This document shows, piece after piece, positions 61,541 through 64,000 of a stretch of 64,000 nt of DNA (position 1 is the first letter of the stretch; each line of letters starts with the position of its first letter). Where the stretch lies: assembly GCA_963930645.1 (NCBI GenBank), contig OZ005662.1, forward strand, positions 101,726,436-101,790,435. Direction: 5' to 3'. The translations under genes and the position numbers were made by a program. This DNA comes from Salticus scenicus. Lineage: Eukaryota; Arthropoda; Arachnida; Araneae; Salticidae. The notes beneath the pieces were generated by a model. That model worked only from the letters and a program-made list of their open reading frames with translations, did not search any database and had not been told where the DNA came from.

Positions 61541-64000
61541 AGTTCAGTGGTCGACAGAGAGCAATCGTCGACAATATCAGTATTGGTGAGATTAATTTAC
61601 CTTTATTTTGTGCTTTGCTGAAGTTATCCCCTGAAGTTATTTAAGAGTTATTTCCGAGTTAGCCCAACACCCGCCTTGATATTGATCGTTAATAAATTTT
61701 GTATTATTTGTATTTAACTTTGTCTCATGTTCTTATTTACTACTTAAGTTAGATTATTTAAGATTGAGGAATGGAGACCACAAATTCCTCTCAAATGTAC
61801 CATAAAATTTAGAAAATACGTTGTTTTAAGTTTCAGGTTTTCGAAAGTTTTGAATGAAGACTTACATTCATATACGTAAGAAATTTTAGAATATATATAT
61901 TAAAAAAAAAAAAAAAAATCATTAAAAGATTTTTCTTATAAAAATGTGTTCTAGAAAAAATGTTTTTTTCTATTTTATAAATTTTAAAATTCACTTAAAA
62001 AAGAATTTAGCATAAAAAATTCATAAAATAATAAACAAAATACAATTACATTTTAATTCTTTTTAAAAATTAAAATACATTATTCCGAAATATAAAGCCA
62101 TTATATAGCAGTGCAATTTTTTGTTTAGCAGTGCAAGTAGCTGTTTTATTTTATTTAAAATTTGCTAATAGTGAAAAAAAAATGTTTAAAATAAAATCAT
62201 ATTGAAAGTTTTAGAATAATTATCGTCTCTGGTGATTATTCTGTAGATTTATCTAATGACTTTGTGCATTATTAAAGAAATTGAGCTTTTCATTAAAATA
62301 AAATATCCGACTTGGGTGACTACGATTAAAATTCTCCCTCTGGCATTTAAAACGGATTCTTTTAAAATGTTTATTAAGTTCCTATCTGTTTGCGAAATTT
62401 TTGTTTTCTTTTCAAGATTGAATTGCCATTAGATATATGTAATTTTAAAAAGAAAATTAGGAAAATTTCTTTATTATATATTCAAACGATGAACTTTTAA
62501 TGGAAAAGAATTTAAAAAAAAAGTCAAAGTATTAAGCTTTGAAATGTAGAAAGGTTAAAACAAAGTTTTATTGAAATCGTTTTAAGAATTAAATGTACAA
62601 TACATATTTTAGCATTTATTTTTATTTCCATTACGAAAAGTATTTGAATAAAATCTCTTTCCATTTAATGTTAAAGTACTAAAACTAGAATTTAAGTGTT
62701 TCTTTTATTTAAAGTTTCATTAAACTTTTTATTAGATTAGAAAGTTTTAAAATAGGGAGTGGAAAAGAAATTTCCTTTTTATTTTAAACTATATAAAGTA
62801 ATTGTAAGAAAATTAAAATTCAGAAAATTAAAAGAAATATACATAAAAGAATTCTAAATTTAAATGTAAAATAGAAATTAAATTAATTGTTATATATATA
62901 TATATTACCGATTTTTTTGCAAAAATTAATTTATGCTAATTATGTTAAAAATGAGTATTATTATTGCATACAATTTTTAATATAATAAAATTATTTACAT
63001 ATATTTAATTTTTTTTTGTACTATATTTTAGTATTTAGTATAAAAAGGTAATTTTTTTTTCTAATATTTTTTTTTTAAATTTAGACATAAAAGGTACATT
63101 TGTGAAAACAATTATTTTTCGATGTTACCGTTTATCTATAAGCTATCAAAAATCTTTATATATCCTAAAATACATTTTGAAGATTATATAAGGAGGTTTG
63201 TAACAATTAATTTGATGTTACTCAAATTTATATTTAACCACTATTTAATATAAAATATAAAATTCAGTAAATAATAACAATACAAAAAAATGATTTAAAG
63301 AGTGTTTAAATCCAAAGGTAAATAGAAGCTGAATTGTGAGGATATTGAAGCTTTTTTGACTCTGATGATTACTATCGAGTTAAATGCGGGGATTCATACC
63401 AAGAACAAAAAACGGTCTTAAAAAAAAATGTCACCTTTCTTTTTGAGTATTGACATTTTTGCCCAATGTAGGATATAGTGGTTCACTTCTATAGGTATAG
63501 AATTACCGAAAATGCACAGCAATACTTACCATGGATAATGCAGAATTAAAAAAAAAAATTTGTGTAGCCCTGAAAATTACAATATGATTATTAAGCACTA
63601 CTTTTCACAGTAATAATGCTTTCGAATATCTTAATACAGTAATTAAATTTCATTAAATTAAAAATAGTGTAAAAAAATTAGAATACACTTAAAAGAAGTG
63701 TTATTTATGCACCTTACTGTTACGTTTGTGTACGTCTGTACACGGCAACGGACATTAACAGACCCCAAACAATTTACAGATACATCTTTACATTTAGAAT
63801 TTATTTAAATCTAATTCCAAGTACATCGGAAGATTTCATGGCTACTATTTACCTATATATAAATACCCACAAACCGTATTTTTTACACCTAAAAAGTTTT
63901 ATAGATACATCTTTATATTTAGAATGTATTTTTTCAACTATGCCTACAGGGTGATTATGTTTTTTCTTGCCGATACGGCAAAATGTAATTTCGAAGAAAG
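61541..64000. other. AT-rich DNA, nothing recognised
   Basis: No gene recognised. 61,541-61,800 is slightly less AT-rich (GTCGACAGAGAGCAATCGTCGAC, CCAACACCCGCCTTGATATTG) and includes AATAAATTTTGTATTATTTG, but I cannot assign it. A TA run lies at 62,891-62,906. Near the window end a phrase (ATAGATACATCTTTATATTTAGAAT) occurs twice (63,777 and 63,900). Confidence 0.5.

Noticed and set aside
61541..61800. An LTR or a 3' untranslated region with AATAAA
   Set aside because: The slightly less AT-rich sequence has an AATAAA word but no matching second copy, no ends and no coding neighbour.
1..64000. A host gene with exons in this window
   Set aside because: I found no frame with a recognisable host protein domain. 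Small exons flanked by splice sites cannot be excluded without transcript data.

Overview
The window looks like intergenic or intronic DNA from an AT-rich animal genome, most likely an arachnid. The orb-weaver spider assignment is an inference from the repeat types: spider-type Tc1, DUF4817-type mariner, and a Helentron/DINE-1-like family whose ends carry a CTTTCTTCTATAT motif. I found no convincing host gene, tRNA, rRNA or CRISPR array. Almost everything recognisable is a transposon, a transposon remnant or a tandem repeat.

Layout. From 1 to 8.8 kb there is AT-rich DNA with small direct repeats, two inverted-repeat elements (2,257-2,803 and 3,186-3,565) and a worn Helentron-like fragment. 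From 9 to 19.9 kb lie a deleted Tc1 element between two copies of a 165-bp hairpin element, a TTAA-flanked (piggyBac-like) MITE, a 1.18-kb near-perfect palindrome, a TA-flanked MITE and a second copy of the 380-bp element. From 22 to 27.6 kb there are Helentron-like copies, a TA-flanked MITE and a solo LTR with a 4-bp target duplication. From 28.8 to 38.9 kb come two of three copies of a 460-bp CACTGA...CAGTG element, a foldback element containing a mariner remnant, a composite Helentron-like copy with expanded internal monomers, a pogo-like MITE and a 9-copy 124-bp tandem array. From 40.4 to 46.9 kb there is a long GA tract and a direct segmental duplication. One copy of that duplication holds a 1.35-kb dimeric tandem array, and the other holds a 66-bp MITE whose empty site survives in its partner. 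From 47.1 to 53.1 kb lie two internally deleted mariners, a MITE nested in a MITE, and a decayed Tc1 with another MITE inside it. From 53.3 to 57.8 kb is a Ty3/gypsy-type LTR retrotransposon. From 58.5 to 61.5 kb there are tandem repeats, tRNA-like (SINE-type) modules and a Helentron-like element nested in a tandem-monomer family. The remainder is featureless AT-rich DNA.

The most interesting object is the LTR element at 53,335-57,804. Its only long open frame (829 codons) joins a Gag region (coiled coil, capsid-like domain, CCHC zinc knuckle) directly to a complete integrase (HHCC, DD35E, GPY). Protease, reverse transcriptase and RNase H are missing, yet the frame stays open across the junction. 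LTRs, a tRNA-Leu primer site, a polypurine tract, a TATA/initiator promoter and poly(A) signals are all present. It therefore looks like a non-autonomous, Gag-Integrase-only retroelement that would need reverse transcriptase from another element.
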